DNA from: Salinicoccus sp. YB14-2
Lineage (GTDB): Bacteria > Bacillota > Bacilli > Staphylococcales > Salinicoccaceae
Direction: 5' to 3'
Assembly: GCF_001265075.1 (NCBI RefSeq)
Contig: NZ_LFKO01000001.1
Coordinates: 311,527-375,526 of the forward strand
Length of the DNA stretch: 64,000 nt
The stretch's first letter is position 1. Each line of letters starts with the position of its first letter. Below the pieces are notes generated by a model, which did not search any database, was not told the origin of the DNA, and saw only the letters and a list, made by a program, of their open reading frames with translations. A program made the position numbers and the translations under genes. Shown here in pieces: positions 28,370 through 38,157 of this stretch.

Positions 28370-29074
28370 ATGTCTCAACCAATCATTGGAATCACTACAT
28401 TTATCTCAAGTCAAGGACTCACACTGCCGACGACATATATCGATGCCATCAACGATTCGGACGGTGTACCGATGGTACTTGCCAAAACATTGGACTCTAA
28501 GAAAATAAAGGCCCAGATTGATAAAATTGATGCTCTCCTGCTGACCGGCGGAAATGATATCGAGCCTGCCCTATTCAATGAAGAACCTCACCAGCAGCTC
28601 GGTGAAATAGAGCCCGGACGCGATGAATATGAAAGCGGCCTTATAGAACACGCATTGTCAAAAGGCATACCTGTACTCGGAATTTGCCGCGGTGCACAAA
28701 TCCTGAACATTCATCAGGGCGGCACGATGTATCAGGATATTTATGACCAGATTGACAGTAAGGTAAACCAGCATACACAGAAAGCTGCCAGAGATTACCT
28801 GGCGCATACAGTGAATATTAAAGACGGGTCTTTATTACATAAAATTGTCGGTGAGACGAAGATCAAAACAAACACTTTCCACCATCAGGCAAACAAGGAT
28901 GTGCCGGATCACTTCATCATCTCCGCCACCTCTCCCGACGGTGTCGTCGAGGCAGTGGAAAGCACGACCCACGATTTCGTCATGGGTCTGCAGTGGCATC
29001 CGGAAGGCACTTACTTCAATGACGATGCATCAAAGAAAATTTTTCATGCTCTTGTTGAAGCTGCTCAAAAATAA
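28370..29074 (+). CDS. Class I glutamine amidotransferase-like hydrolase, tandem paralogue
   Basis: A 234-residue second copy of the peptidase C26 fold, with nucleophile LGICRGAQILN, LLTGGNDIEPALFNE, and catalytic LQWHPEGTYF. It has its own AAAGGGG ribosome site after an intervening terminator, so it may be expressed separately. The two copies diverge most at the N-terminus, where substrate contacts lie, suggesting different gamma-glutamyl substrates. That is inference. Confidence 0.9.
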   Translation: MSQPIIGITTFISSQGLTLPTTYIDAINDSDGVPMVLAKTLDSKKIKAQIDKIDALLLTGGNDIEPALFNEEPHQQLGEIEPGRDEYESGLIEHALSKGIPVLGICRGAQILNIHQGGTMYQDIYDQIDSKVNQHTQKAARDYLAHTVNIKDGSLLHKIVGETKIKTNTFHHQANKDVPDHFIISATSPDGVVEAVESTTHDFVMGLQWHPEGTYFNDDASKKIFHALVEAAQK

Positions 29075-29107
29075 ATACAGTTCCACCTGCAGAAAGGTGT
29101 TGTTTTT

Positions 29108-29764
29108 ATGAAGCATGTTCATGATTATTTAAATCAGCACATCCAGGATCAGTCAATCATCGGTATGGGTTCCGGTTCAACAATTGAAGCGTATATTCCC
29201 GCAGTGGCAACATATATCAGTGAAAATGATTTTGATGTGACTTTCGTCCCTACTTCCGAGCGGACTGAAAAAATTCTGATCGAATACGGCATGACCACAT
29301 CTCTCGATATCGAAAAAATCGATCTGACGATTGACGGGGCAGATTATTTCACACCATCGCTGATCGCGATCAAAGGATACGGCGGCGCCCTGGTACGAGA
29401 AAAGCAGATCGGCTATATTTCAAAAGATATCATCATTGTCGCAAGAGAAAATAAACAGACCGACTCATTTGAAGATCTTAAAATCCCGGTAGAAATCAAT
29501 CCCTTTTTGTTTGAACTGACAAAAATCCAGATTGAGGAGATCACGGAAGCAAAGATAACGGATCGTTCAGACGGAGATGCGCTCTTTATTACCGATAACG
29601 GCAATTACATTGCTGACTGCCGGTTTGAATCCATTCTGGATATTTCATCACTGCATAATACACTCATCAATATACCCGGCGTCATAGAGACAGGCATATT
29701 CGACCGTTACATCAACCAAATCGTTTCATTCGGAGAGACGGATTTTACCGTTTATAAAAACTAG
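29108..29764 (+). CDS. rpiA: Ribose-5-phosphate isomerase A
   Basis: A 218-residue isomerase of the non-oxidative pentose phosphate pathway. Markers are IGMGSGSTIEAYI (phosphate loop), LTIDGADYF, IKGYGGALVREK (general-base Glu in REK), and GNYIADCRF. The common DGADE reads DGADY and KGGGGA reads KGYGGA, so it is a somewhat divergent but apparently functional copy. Confidence 0.9.
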   Translation: MKHVHDYLNQHIQDQSIIGMGSGSTIEAYIPAVATYISENDFDVTFVPTSERTEKILIEYGMTTSLDIEKIDLTIDGADYFTPSLIAIKGYGGALVREKQIGYISKDIIIVARENKQTDSFEDLKIPVEINPFLFELTKIQIEEITEAKITDRSDGDALFITDNGNYIADCRFESILDISSLHNTLINIPGVIETGIFDRYINQIVSFGETDFTVYKN

Positions 29765-29831
29765 AAAAGGGGCGGCTCAGGCTGTCCTATTTTTTCCCTT
29801 TATTTAATTTACAGAATATTCGTAATAAATT

Positions 29832-29860
29832 TTGTAAATTGTTTCGACTTCCGGTATAAT
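29832..29860 (+). promoter_or_regulatory. Sigma-A promoter of the second peptide-binding lipoprotein
   Basis: TTGTAA and TATAAT are separated by exactly 17 bases, about 30 bases upstream of the ATG. Confidence 0.75.
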
Positions 29861-29890
29861 AAAATTACACTGAAACAAGGGGGAAAAAAG

Positions 29891-31576
29891 ATGGACAAAA
29901 AGTTTTGGCTTGTCTCTTTGATGCTGGTGTTCATGTTTGTGTTGGCCGCATGTACCGATGACGGCAATGTGGATGAGCAGGCAGAAGGAGATAATGCTTC
30001 AGAAGAAGGCGGACAAGGGGGAGACTTGACGATCGGTATGACGAACGAACCGGTCACGATGGATCCGCATACTTCAAACGATATTCCGTCAGCTCAGCTG
30101 AGAACACAGATTTTCGATACACTTGTTGCTCAAGATCTAGATATGGAAATTGGTGAGGGACTTGCGACGGAATGGGAGCAGGTGGATGACAACACTTGGA
30201 GTTTCACTTTAAAGGAAGATGTCACATTCCATAACGGTTCCGATTTTACGGCAGAAGATGTGAAAGCAACCATCGACAGGCTGATTGACCCTGCTGTCGG
30301 ATCATCGGTGGCATTTATGTTTGAAATGGTCGAGGAAATCGAAGTCGTGGATGATCATGAAGTTCATTTTCATACTGAGTATCCATTTGCACCATTGCTC
30401 AGTCATCTGGCCCATAACACAGCGGGCATTATGAGCAAGGAAGTCATCGATGAAGACTATCAAAATGCACTGGACAGCGCGGATTCGGATGTATCATTGG
30501 AAGACTATTATGAAATGAGAGAAGAAGGCGGAGATGCGTTTGACGAACTTTCAGAAGAAATTTCAGAAAATCTCGGACAGGTGATCGCTGAGAATCCTGA
30601 TGGTACAAATCATCTTAAACTTCAGGAAAGAAACCCCGGGGAAAATGTCGTCCTTGAAAAGTTCGATGAATTTCATGGTGAGGAACGTAACTTTGAAACC
30701 GTGACTTACAGAGTCATCCCTGAAAACCAGGCGAGACTCGCCGAACTGGAAACCGGCGGCATTGCTGTCAACGACAGTGTCGATGCTGAAAATATGCAAC
30801 GTGTCAGGGAACACGAAGACACGGATATCATTGACCAGCAGGGGCTCTCCATGACATACCTCGCATTCAACTATGAAAAAGAACCTTTCGATGATGAAAA
30901 TGTAAGAAAGGCGATATCACACGCAATAGACCGTGAAAGTATCATTAATGAGATACAGGATGGCCGCGGTGTACTCGCTTCGACACATATATCACCATCG
31001 GTTATTGGACACGATGAATCCCAGGATGAGATGGCTTACGACCTGGATCAGGCACGTGAGTATCTCGAACAGTCCGACCATTCGGACGGCTTTGATGCGA
31101 CAATCTGGATTTCAGATGACGAAGTGAATCGGGATATCGCACTCTTCATGCAGGACAGACTGAGTGAAATCGACATCAACCTGGAAATTGAGCAGTATGA
31201 ATTTGGCACATTCCTGGAAATGGCAGAACAGGGCGATCATGATATGTTCATGCTTCAATGGATTACTGTGACGGGGGATCCCGACTACGGTCTCTATCCG
31301 ATGTTCCATACAGAAAGCCAGGATGGTTCCGGTAACCGCTGGAACTATTCTAATCCGGAACTCGACGAAGTGCTCGAAGCCGGGAGACAGGAAAGTGATG
31401 AAAGCACCCGCGAAGAACATTATGCCGAAGCACAGGAAATACTGGTGAATGACCTGCCAATCACCCCGCTCTACTACGGTGAACTTGGGCCGGGTGTCAA
31501 TACTTCACTTGTCGAAGGTGTTGAAATTGATCCGGTCGGTATTATCAGACTTGAAAATGTATCCTTCCCGGAATAG
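29891..31576 (+). CDS. ABC transporter substrate-binding lipoprotein (family 5), second copy
   Basis: A 561-residue extracellular solute-binding protein. The signal has the lipobox VLAAC with Cys22, followed by an acidic linker. Family features include MTNEPVTMDPHTSND, WSFTLKEDVTFHNGSD and YLAFNYEKEPFDDENVRKAI. It carries an insertion near residues 190-230 rich in Asp and Glu that the copy at 1750-3327 lacks. The high acidity suits a salt-tolerant organism. It also lacks transporter neighbours, so it is a second orphan receptor. Confidence 0.93.
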   Translation: MDKKFWLVSLMLVFMFVLAACTDDGNVDEQAEGDNASEEGGQGGDLTIGMTNEPVTMDPHTSNDIPSAQLRTQIFDTLVAQDLDMEIGEGLATEWEQVDDNTWSFTLKEDVTFHNGSDFTAEDVKATIDRLIDPAVGSSVAFMFEMVEEIEVVDDHEVHFHTEYPFAPLLSHLAHNTAGIMSKEVIDEDYQNALDSADSDVSLEDYYEMREEGGDAFDELSEEISENLGQVIAENPDGTNHLKLQERNPGENVVLEKFDEFHGEERNFETVTYRVIPENQARLAELETGGIAVNDSVDAENMQRVREHEDTDIIDQQGLSMTYLAFNYEKEPFDDENVRKAISHAIDRESIINEIQDGRGVLASTHISPSVIGHDESQDEMAYDLDQAREYLEQSDHSDGFDATIWISDDEVNRDIALFMQDRLSEIDINLEIEQYEFGTFLEMAEQGDHDMFMLQWITVTGDPDYGLYPMFHTESQDGSGNRWNYSNPELDEVLEAGRQESDESTREEHYAEAQEILVNDLPITPLYYGELGPGVNTSLVEGVEIDPVGIIRLENVSFPE

Positions 31577-31577
31577 A

Positions 31578-31606
31578 TTGAAAAGGGCCATTAAGGCCCT
31601 TTTTTA
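31578..31606. terminator. Terminator after the lipoprotein gene
   Basis: AAAAGGGCC and GGCCCTTTT pair around ATTAA, with a T-run; shared with the convergent export-protein gene. Confidence 0.88.
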
Positions 31607-32068
31607 ATTCAAATATTTCTTTAGCAACTGAACATCTTCCAGTCCGAGTAAATCCATGCCGATATATGCCAGCACTGCAAGTATTACCGTCCAAATAATG
31701 ATACTGGCAGTGACATAGACGATCGTCTTCATCTTCGGCGCGCCGAAAGATACCGCAGCAATCGCTGTGACATGTGAACTGAGCAGTATCGGCCCCAGTA
31801 ATATAAAACCGTAAAACCCGAACTTTTTCCAAATGCCTGCCGCACGTCTGTTTCTTTTCGATTCTTTATCCCTTATAAACCAGTTTCTGACTTTTTCACT
31901 GAGTATGACCACAACGACGATTGTCAGGAAATTCCCAATGACTCCTGCAAGTAAAGTCAGAAGGAGATTCGTTCCGCCTAAAATCCCGAGCGGCACTGCG
32001 AATGTCGCTTCAAAAAATGGTATCGCGGCAGCTGTCAATATCGCTATATAAACTACAAAATTAGACAT
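31604..32068 (-). CDS. Small multidrug export protein family membrane protein (COG2426-like)
   Basis: A 154-residue membrane protein with four hydrophobic segments. IPFFEATFAVPLGI near the N-terminus, GVIGNFLTIVVVVILSEKV and GPILLSSHVTAIAAVSFG match the putative small multidrug export family. The function of the family has not been shown directly. It lies just downstream of a decayed gene on the same strand. Confidence 0.82.
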   Translation of the reverse strand: MSNFVVYIAILTAAAIPFFEATFAVPLGILGGTNLLLTLLAGVIGNFLTIVVVVILSEKVRNWFIRDKESKRNRRAAGIWKKFGFYGFILLGPILLSSHVTAIAAVSFGAPKMKTIVYVTASIIIWTVILAVLAYIGMDLLGLEDVQLLKKYLN

Positions 32069-32083
32069 TGCTGAACACTTCTC

Positions 32084-32943
32084 CTATTTCCTGTAAATTA
32101 AGTACTTATAATGATTCCAATCATCATTCAATTCCCGCAAGCCGGTGATCTTCCATGGATTATATATTTTCTGGCCGCTTTTATTGAAATATAAACCATC
32201 ACCCAAATAATAACATGCATGTCTGACTGCCCCATTGTCATCCGTCCAGACGATGACATCCCCTTTCCTATTTTCTCCTGAGACCGGTGTATAGCCTTTT
32301 TCACTGAGAACTTCAAGAAAAGATTCCTGATGAACCCATTCTGGCAGATATTTCTCATCTCCGGTAATCGCAAACAGAGTCGCTCCGAAACAGTTACTGC
32401 CGTTCACAGTCGAAAAGGAATTCACAACAGCCTTTATATGATTTGGTGTATTCTTTTTTACCCCTATGACGATATTGTCTTCTTCCTTTTATGCTCCATA
32501 TCGGAGCATCGCCTCTTTTTCGTGGTGTGTAATATGATCGACCAGACTGGATGTGAGGATGGTTTTATTTTTCAAAGAGTAGTCATCAGATTTTGGATGA
32601 GACAGTATTTCCTCCGGGTAAATAAACCCCGGTCCAGTTTGAGCTGAAGGGTCAGCATCCTGAACTTCAGTTCAGCAGGCAGATTTTCAAACCAACCTTT
32701 ATGTGCGATGAGGAAATGGGTCGCTTCCCGGTCCATCAGCCAGAATTCATAGTGGTTGATATATTTAATATCGTTGCCAAGCGTGTGTTTGAGAAAGCGT
32801 TTTTTATCAAGTATCGATCCATCGTTCAAATGGTTCTTAAAGTATTTCAGGCTGTCTTCTGTTAAATAGAATACATCATAATCGTATGTAAAATGTTTAA
32901 TCCATTCTCTGAGCACCGCTTCATCCGGCATAATTTTTATCAT
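32084..32943 (-). pseudogene. Decayed gene for a roughly 285-residue protein with a putative cysteine-hydrolase C-terminal half
   Basis: The ATG at 32943 has GGGTG upstream and starts MIKIMPDEAVLREW. The frame is lost at the CCCC run 32627-32630 (plus strand). One base back it continues coherently as GFIYPEEILSHPKSDDYSLK and on to EKEAMLRYGA, meets an in-frame TAA near 32491, and resumes in the same frame as IVIGVKKNTPNHIKAVVNSF. The tail has a candidate nucleophile (NGSNCFGATLFAITG) and a His (VRHACYYLGDG). A minority reading is two separate small genes. Confidence 0.65.
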
Positions 32944-32947
32944 GTTG

Positions 32948-33660
32948 TCACCCTTCGCTTTGGATGTAGTCATAAAAAGTCAGTGCATCATAATCGTCCG
33001 ACCCTTCCAACATCTGTTTTAGTATGTATAGATGAGATTGACCAACGATCACAATCACTTTTTCATTTTCTTTTAATCCTTTTAAAATATAGTGAGCCAT
33101 TACCAAATTTCTTTTATACCACCATGTTAACCATGGAATTGTAGTTTCTATATCATCACCTAAAGGTAACAACGAATGATATATTGACTCGTCTAATGTG
33201 TATATATCCCTTTTATTTAAAGTTAAAAATAATTCATAAGGGTCATTTATATTAAAGTATTCTTCATATGTATTTTGAAGGTGCTGGAGCTTTTTTAAAT
33301 ATGGATGATGATCATCCTTTGCCCACTCAATAGCATGGGTGACACTAATTTTTCACCATCACCCGACATTCTGTCCATCGCAAACACTTCGTTCAGTCCG
33401 CTTTTCATCGCAATATAGAAACCTAAATCATATGATTCATTTTTAAAGAATTTATTTGATTTATATTTATAACGTTCATAGGACGCATTTATTTCACTCT
33501 GATTTTCCGCTTCCTGTTCGATACATACTCTTGTCGGTTTAAAGTCGATTAATGTTTTTCTTAATTTATTTAACCCTGTTAAATATTCTTCATCCGGATC
33601 TGAATTTGCAAATCGGTCATTAAAATGGTCCGTACCCAACAATAATATTTGTGCCTTCAT
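32948..33660 (-). pseudogene. DUF5694-like protein gene with a single frameshift
   Basis: The N-terminal part reads MKAQILLLGTDHFNDRF and IDFKPTRVCIEQE, matching the DUF5694 (TraB/Tiki-like fold) pattern with conserved Gly-Thr-x-His and Glu. After GDGEK the frame breaks at the five-T run 33349-33353 (plus strand). The -1 frame continues without stops as SVTHAIEWAKDDHHPYLKK through LLPLGDD to VIVIVGQSHLYIL and the TGA at 32948. One extra base would restore about 237 residues. It ends 5 bases before the next gene, so they formed an operon. Confidence 0.78.
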
Positions 33661-33823
33661 TTTACTCCCCCGTTTTTCATCAGTTACTTGTATATTTTAT
33701 ATTATCCTGAACTCTTTAGTCCACGATCAGCCGGACATTAATTCGAAAACTTCAAATTTTCTTAATTTAAAGGTATTATAGAAGTACCATATTAAATTTT
33801 CAAATACATAATGGAGGGGTATC

Positions 33824-34732
33824 ATGCATCATAATTTAAGCAGAAACAACAAATTTTATGCCATGGATAAGAATAACGCACCTGCTGTTTACGTGGATTC
33901 GGGAGACACGGTTACACTGGAGGCACATGACTGCTTTACGGGACAGATCACTGTCGAGGAAGATACTTCGAGCGGTCTGAACTGGGATGAAATCAACCCG
34001 GCAACAGGCCCGGTCTATGTCAACGGCCTTCAGCCCGGAAATGCTTTGAAGGTGACGATTGAAAAAATTGATATCGGCGACCAGGGCATTGTCGTTACAG
34101 GGCCCCAGTCCGGTGTCATGGGTGATGAATTAACTGAGTTTACGAGAAGAATTTTACCGATTGATAAACAAAATAATACTGTCGATTTTGACGGCTTTAA
34201 AATCCCGCTCAATAAAATGATCGGGGTCATCGGTGTTGCGCCTGAAGGAGATCCGGTCAACAACGGTACGCCCGATGCACACGGTGGTAATATGGATAAT
34301 TTTAAAATTACCGAAGGGGCGACATTGTACCTGCCCGCTTTCCATGAAGGCGGACTGTTCGGACTCGGTGATGTCCACGGCGCCATGGGTGACGGTGAAG
34401 TCGGTGTCTCCGGCCTCGAAGTCGAATCTGAAGTGACAGTGAAACTTGAAGTTGTGGAAGATATCGATATCTCACATCCTCTGCTCGTCAATGATGAAGG
34501 TGCGTTCATGAACGTTTCCGATGAAGACTTGAATATCGCCGTCGACCAGAGTGTAAAGGAAATGATCAAGTTCCTTCAGCCATACACAGGAAAATCATTG
34601 AATGAAATGGCTAAACTGATGAGCCTTACCGGCCACACACAAGTCAATCAGGTCGTTGACCCTAAGAAGACAGGCAGATACTTCGTTCCTAAATTTGTTC
34701 TGGACCATTTTGAAGTACCGTTGTACAAGTAG
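33824..34732 (+). CDS. Acetamidase/formamidase family protein
   Basis: A 302-residue FmdA/AmdA-family amidase. Visible family blocks are VTLEAHDCFTGQI, NPATGPVYVNGLQPGN, GVIGVAPEG, TPDAHGGNMDNFKITEGATL and FGLGDVHGAMGDGEV, which contain the His and Asp residues of the metal site. Hydrolyses short amides such as formamide or acetamide to ammonia. Isolated gene with GGAGGGG upstream. Confidence 0.93.
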   Translation: MHHNLSRNNKFYAMDKNNAPAVYVDSGDTVTLEAHDCFTGQITVEEDTSSGLNWDEINPATGPVYVNGLQPGNALKVTIEKIDIGDQGIVVTGPQSGVMGDELTEFTRRILPIDKQNNTVDFDGFKIPLNKMIGVIGVAPEGDPVNNGTPDAHGGNMDNFKITEGATLYLPAFHEGGLFGLGDVHGAMGDGEVGVSGLEVESEVTVKLEVVEDIDISHPLLVNDEGAFMNVSDEDLNIAVDQSVKEMIKFLQPYTGKSLNEMAKLMSLTGHTQVNQVVDPKKTGRYFVPKFVLDHFEVPLYK

Positions 34733-34779
34733 AAACGTTAAAAAGCTGTCGTAAGGTGTGCGACAGCTTTTAACGTTTC
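34732..34779 (+). terminator. Long hairpin terminator after the acetamidase gene
   Basis: AAACGTTAAAAAGCTGTCG pairs with CGACAGCTTTTAACGTTT, with one bulged base. Confidence 0.8.
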
Positions 34780-34845
34780 TACGGGAACGAGCATGCGCTG
34801 GAGCTCTATCACATGTTCGCGAGGTGAACGAGCATATACTGAAAT

Positions 34846-34893
34846 CAAAAAACCTGCAGCTCCTCCTCAAAGAGAGAGCTGCAGGTTTTTATT
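34846..34893 (-). terminator. Terminator of the aldehyde dehydrogenase-DUF779 operon
   Basis: AAAACCTGCAGCTC and GAGCTGCAGGTTTT form a long stem; the T-run follows on the minus strand. Confidence 0.88.
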
Positions 34894-34900
34894 TTAATGA

Positions 34901-35236
34901 TTATTTTGGTTCGCTTCGAATGTGGAATCTGACACCTCTTGGGCCTTCCACACTGAACATGCCACCATTGCCTTCAACCACATCTACTGTCAACTTGGTG
35001 TGTTTCCAGTATTCGTATTGCTGGTGGTGCATGTAAAACTCAACGCCTTCTATTTCTCCAAGCTTCACATCAGCCGGGCCAATTATAATCATGTCTTTCT
35101 TCAGGCACATCGGACTGGAACCGTCACAGCATCCTCCGGACTGGTGGAAGACAAGTTCGCCGTGCTCTTCCTTCAGCTCTTTGATCAAATCTTTGGCAGA
35201 TTGAGTGGCATCGACAGATTTGTTATCTGTCACCAT
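34901..35236 (-). CDS. DUF779 domain-containing protein
   Basis: A 111-residue protein with the DUF779 signature HQSGGCCDGSSPMCLKKDM, whose three Cys suggest metal or redox function, and a C-terminal VEGPRGVRFHIRS. The family is found next to aldehyde dehydrogenases across bacteria, as here, where its start directly follows the dehydrogenase stop codon. The role is unproven; a maturation or regulatory partner of the dehydrogenase is a reasonable guess. Confidence 0.9.
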   Translation of the reverse strand: MVTDNKSVDATQSAKDLIKELKEEHGELVFHQSGGCCDGSSPMCLKKDMIIIGPADVKLGEIEGVEFYMHHQQYEYWKHTKLTVDVVEGNGGMFSVEGPRGVRFHIRSEPK

Positions 35237-36757
35237 TTAGAAAAATCCTTTGGCTGTTTCACTATAGCTGATCAGCAGGTTTTTCGTCTGCTGGTAATGA
35301 CTTAACATCATCTTATGGTTCTCTCTTCCGATACCACTCATCTTATATCCGCCAAATGCAGCGTGTGCCGGGTAATCATGATACGTATTCACCCATACAC
35401 GGCCTGCCTGAATGCCGCGTCCGAAACGGTACGCCTTATTCTGAGACCTGGTCCATACGCCTGCGCCCAGTCCGTACATTGTGTCATTCGCAATTTCAAG
35501 TGCTTCTTCATCATCTTTATAAGTTGCCACTGCAAGTACCGGACCGAAAATCTCTTCCTGGAAAATTCTCATTTTGTTGGTGCCTTTGAAGATTGTCGGC
35601 TCTATATAGTAACCTTCACCGATATCTCCGTCCATCTCGATGACGTTTCCGCCTGTTAAGATTTCAGCGCCTTCTTTTTTACCGATATCCAGGTACGAGG
35701 TGATCTTCTCTTTCTGTTCCTCTGAAGTCTGTGCGCCCATCATCGTCTCCACATCCAGCGGGTTGCCGACTTTGATCTGTTCGACTCTTTTGATGACTCT
35801 TTCCATGAATTCATCATAAATATCTTCATGGACCAATGCACGTGACGGACATGTACATACTTCACCCTGGTTCAGAGCGAACATGACAAGCCCCTCAATT
35901 GCCCTGTCCAGATAACCGTCATCTTCATCCATCACATCACGCGCGAAGATATTCGGTGACTTACCGCCGAGCTCCAATGTGACCGGAATGATATTCTGAC
36001 TCGCATTCTGCATGATTATACGGCCCGTCGTCGTTTCTCCTGTAAACGCGATCTTATTGATATCCTGGTGAGTCGCCAGGGCCTGACCCGCTTCAGCACC
36101 AAAGCCATTCACAATATTCAAGACGCCTTTAGGCACGATATCCTGCACGAGTTCCATAAAATGCAGAATTGTCGTCGGCGTCTGCTCTGCCGGCTTCAAC
36201 ACGATGGAGTTGCCCGCAGCCAGTGCCGGTGCAATCTTCCAAGAAGCCATCAGCAGTGGGAAGTTCCAAGGGATGATCTGTCCCACCACCCCGAGCGGCT
36301 CATGGAAGTGATACGCAACAGTATCTTCATCCAGCTGGGAAATGCCGCCTTCCTGTGCACGGATGACACCAGCGAAATATCTGAAATGGTCCACAACAAG
36401 CGGCAAATCCGCATTCAGCGTTTCCCGCACCGCCTTACCATTTTCAAATGTTTCAAGCACCGCCAGCTCTTCCAGATGCGCTTCTACTTTATCTGCGATT
36501 TTAAGCAGCACGAGACTTCTTTCAGTGGGCGAGGTCTTGCCCCATTCCACCTGCGCCTCATGCGCAGCCTTTACGGCGTTATCCACATCAGCCTGTTTCG
36601 AACGCGGCACTTTTGATACGACTTTACCGGTCACCGGTGATTTATTGTCAAAAAACTCACCGTCTGCAGGATCCACCCATTCTCCCCCGATGTAGTTCTG
36701 ATACTTTTCTTTAATCTTGTACTGAGCATTATCTAAGTTTGGAAATTCAAATGCCAT
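35237..36757 (-). CDS. NAD-dependent aldehyde dehydrogenase (AldA/ExaC-like)
   Basis: A 506-residue enzyme oxidising aldehydes to acids. [19 protein letters not shown], the catalytic Glu in [12 protein letters not shown], the nucleophile in [13 protein letters not shown], and [10 protein letters not shown] are all intact. The GEVCTCPSR form of the active site is typical of the acetaldehyde/chloroacetaldehyde-type enzymes paired with DUF779. First gene of the two-gene operon. Confidence 0.95.
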   Translation of the reverse strand: MAFEFPNLDNAQYKIKEKYQNYIGGEWVDPADGEFFDNKSPVTGKVVSKVPRSKQADVDNAVKAAHEAQVEWGKTSPTERSLVLLKIADKVEAHLEELAVLETFENGKAVRETLNADLPLVVDHFRYFAGVIRAQEGGISQLDEDTVAYHFHEPLGVVGQIIPWNFPLLMASWKIAPALAAGNSIVLKPAEQTPTTILHFMELVQDIVPKGVLNIVNGFGAEAGQALATHQDINKIAFTGETTTGRIIMQNASQNIIPVTLELGGKSPNIFARDVMDEDDGYLDRAIEGLVMFALNQGEVCTCPSRALVHEDIYDEFMERVIKRVEQIKVGNPLDVETMMGAQTSEEQKEKITSYLDIGKKEGAEILTGGNVIEMDGDIGEGYYIEPTIFKGTNKMRIFQEEIFGPVLAVATYKDDEEALEIANDTMYGLGAGVWTRSQNKAYRFGRGIQAGRVWVNTYHDYPAHAAFGGYKMSGIGRENHKMMLSHYQQTKNLLISYSETAKGFF

Positions 36758-36853
36758 TCAACACACCCCTTTATATAATATACTTCAATTTTATCCCATT
36801 ATTTTCAATGTTACAAATATTATGTATCCGCTTCCATAAATATTTTATGAAAA

Positions 36854-36886
36854 TAAAAACCCGGTGAGTTTATGGCCCGCCGGGTG
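36854..36886 (-). terminator. Terminator of the radical SAM gene
   Basis: ACCCGG and CCGGGT pair across a loop and are followed by five T on the minus strand. Confidence 0.75.
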
Positions 36887-36903
36887 CGTCAATATCTATC
36901 CGC

Positions 36904-38052
36904 TTAAGGTGTCAGCTGCTTTTTCTTTCTCCACTCTTTTGGTATGTAGACGCAGTACGGTTCACTTTCCATATAGTCACCGGTGGCTGCATAGGCTCTG
37001 GACCTTGAACCGCCGCATACATATCTGAATTCACATACGCCGCACTTCCCTTTAAATTTATCAGGGTTTCTGAGATTCTGCAAAACTGAGGATTCTCTGT
37101 AGATTTCAGATAGTTTGCGTGCTCGGACGTTTCCGCAGTTGACCGGCAGCAGTCCACTCGGATATACATGGCCGATATGCGAGATGAATACAAAGCCGTT
37201 GCCGTCATTGACACCTTTCGGTGCACGGCCGAGTCCGTCGATGGTGCCTGTTTTTCCGGCACTGAGCGCATCCATGTATCTGATCTGTGCATCTTTGTCC
37301 GTCTTGTTCTTTCTCATCTGATCCTGGATGACTACACGGCGGTAGTGCTGTGCAGCTGTCGTTTTAATATCAAACGGCACATCGTCTTTTATTTTGTTCA
37401 GCCATCTGAACACCTGCTCATGCTGGGCGGGTGTGATCATATCTTCATTTTTGCCGCGTCCTGTCGGCACAAGGAAAAACACACTCCACAGAACACAGTT
37501 CAGCTCTTCAACCATTTCTTTCATCTCTTCCAAATAGTCGATATTATAATTGGAAATGACAGTATTGATTTGCAGCGGCATTTCAAGATCGTTCAAGTAT
37601 TTGATCGCCTGCATCGTTAGATCGAAGCTGCCTTCAGTGCCTCTGAAATGGTCATGAATCTGTTTATTGTGACCGTCAATACTGAACGCCCACCTGCTGA
37701 GTCCCGCATCTTTCGCCTTCTGCATCGCTTCTTTCGTCACATTCGGTGTCGCACTCGGTGTCATGGATACCCTTACGCCTTTACCGACAGCATACTCGGC
37801 CAGTTCAAAGACATCCGTCCGCATCAAGGGGTCCCCGCCGGTAAACACTAGCATCGGGTACTCCATATCGGCAATATCATCTATTAGTGCCTTACCTTCT
37901 GCAGTGGATAATTCATAGGGATTTCTCGTCGTCTGCGCTTCTGCCCGGCAGTGCAGACAATGCAGTTCACAAGCCCGTGTCAGTTCCCAGATGACTATAA
38001 ATGGCACCTCATTAAAATCAGGTATTTTAATATCCGGTTTCATTCCGCTCAC
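36904..38052 (-). CDS. Radical SAM/SPASM domain protein (TIGR04053-like)
   Basis: The protein has 382 residues. The N-terminal radical SAM core has the 4Fe-4S motif CELHCLHC (Cys residues spaced CxxxCxxC) and FTGGDPLMR. The C-terminal SPASM-type region has NCGNVR and CGVCEFRYVCGGSRSRAYA with a later Cys, giving ligands for auxiliary clusters. Family relatives include PqqE, heme-maturation and RiPP enzymes. No short peptide precursor or transporter is visible beside it, so its substrate is unknown. Monocistronic. Confidence 0.9.
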   Translation of the reverse strand: MSGMKPDIKIPDFNEVPFIVIWELTRACELHCLHCRAEAQTTRNPYELSTAEGKALIDDIADMEYPMLVFTGGDPLMRTDVFELAEYAVGKGVRVSMTPSATPNVTKEAMQKAKDAGLSRWAFSIDGHNKQIHDHFRGTEGSFDLTMQAIKYLNDLEMPLQINTVISNYNIDYLEEMKEMVEELNCVLWSVFFLVPTGRGKNEDMITPAQHEQVFRWLNKIKDDVPFDIKTTAAQHYRRVVIQDQMRKNKTDKDAQIRYMDALSAGKTGTIDGLGRAPKGVNDGNGFVFISHIGHVYPSGLLPVNCGNVRARKLSEIYRESSVLQNLRNPDKFKGKCGVCEFRYVCGGSRSRAYAATGDYMESEPYCVYIPKEWRKKKQLTP

Positions 38053-38157
38053 TCCTTTATATATTCAATATAAAGGAATACGCAGCTTTAAACATATATA
38101 TTATTTACATCTTTATGAACAAATCAATGCCGCATGTAAAATGACTGCGGCGTCATT

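Noticed and set aside
34784-34835. Direct repeat GAACGAGCAT (two copies) as a possible attachment site
   Set aside because: Only ten bases, both copies in one short intergenic gap, and no integrase or tRNA nearby.
36758-36903. Search for a RiPP precursor peptide beside the radical SAM gene
   Set aside because: No short ORF with a ribosome site on either strand in the flanks, so a RiPP cluster call is not supported.
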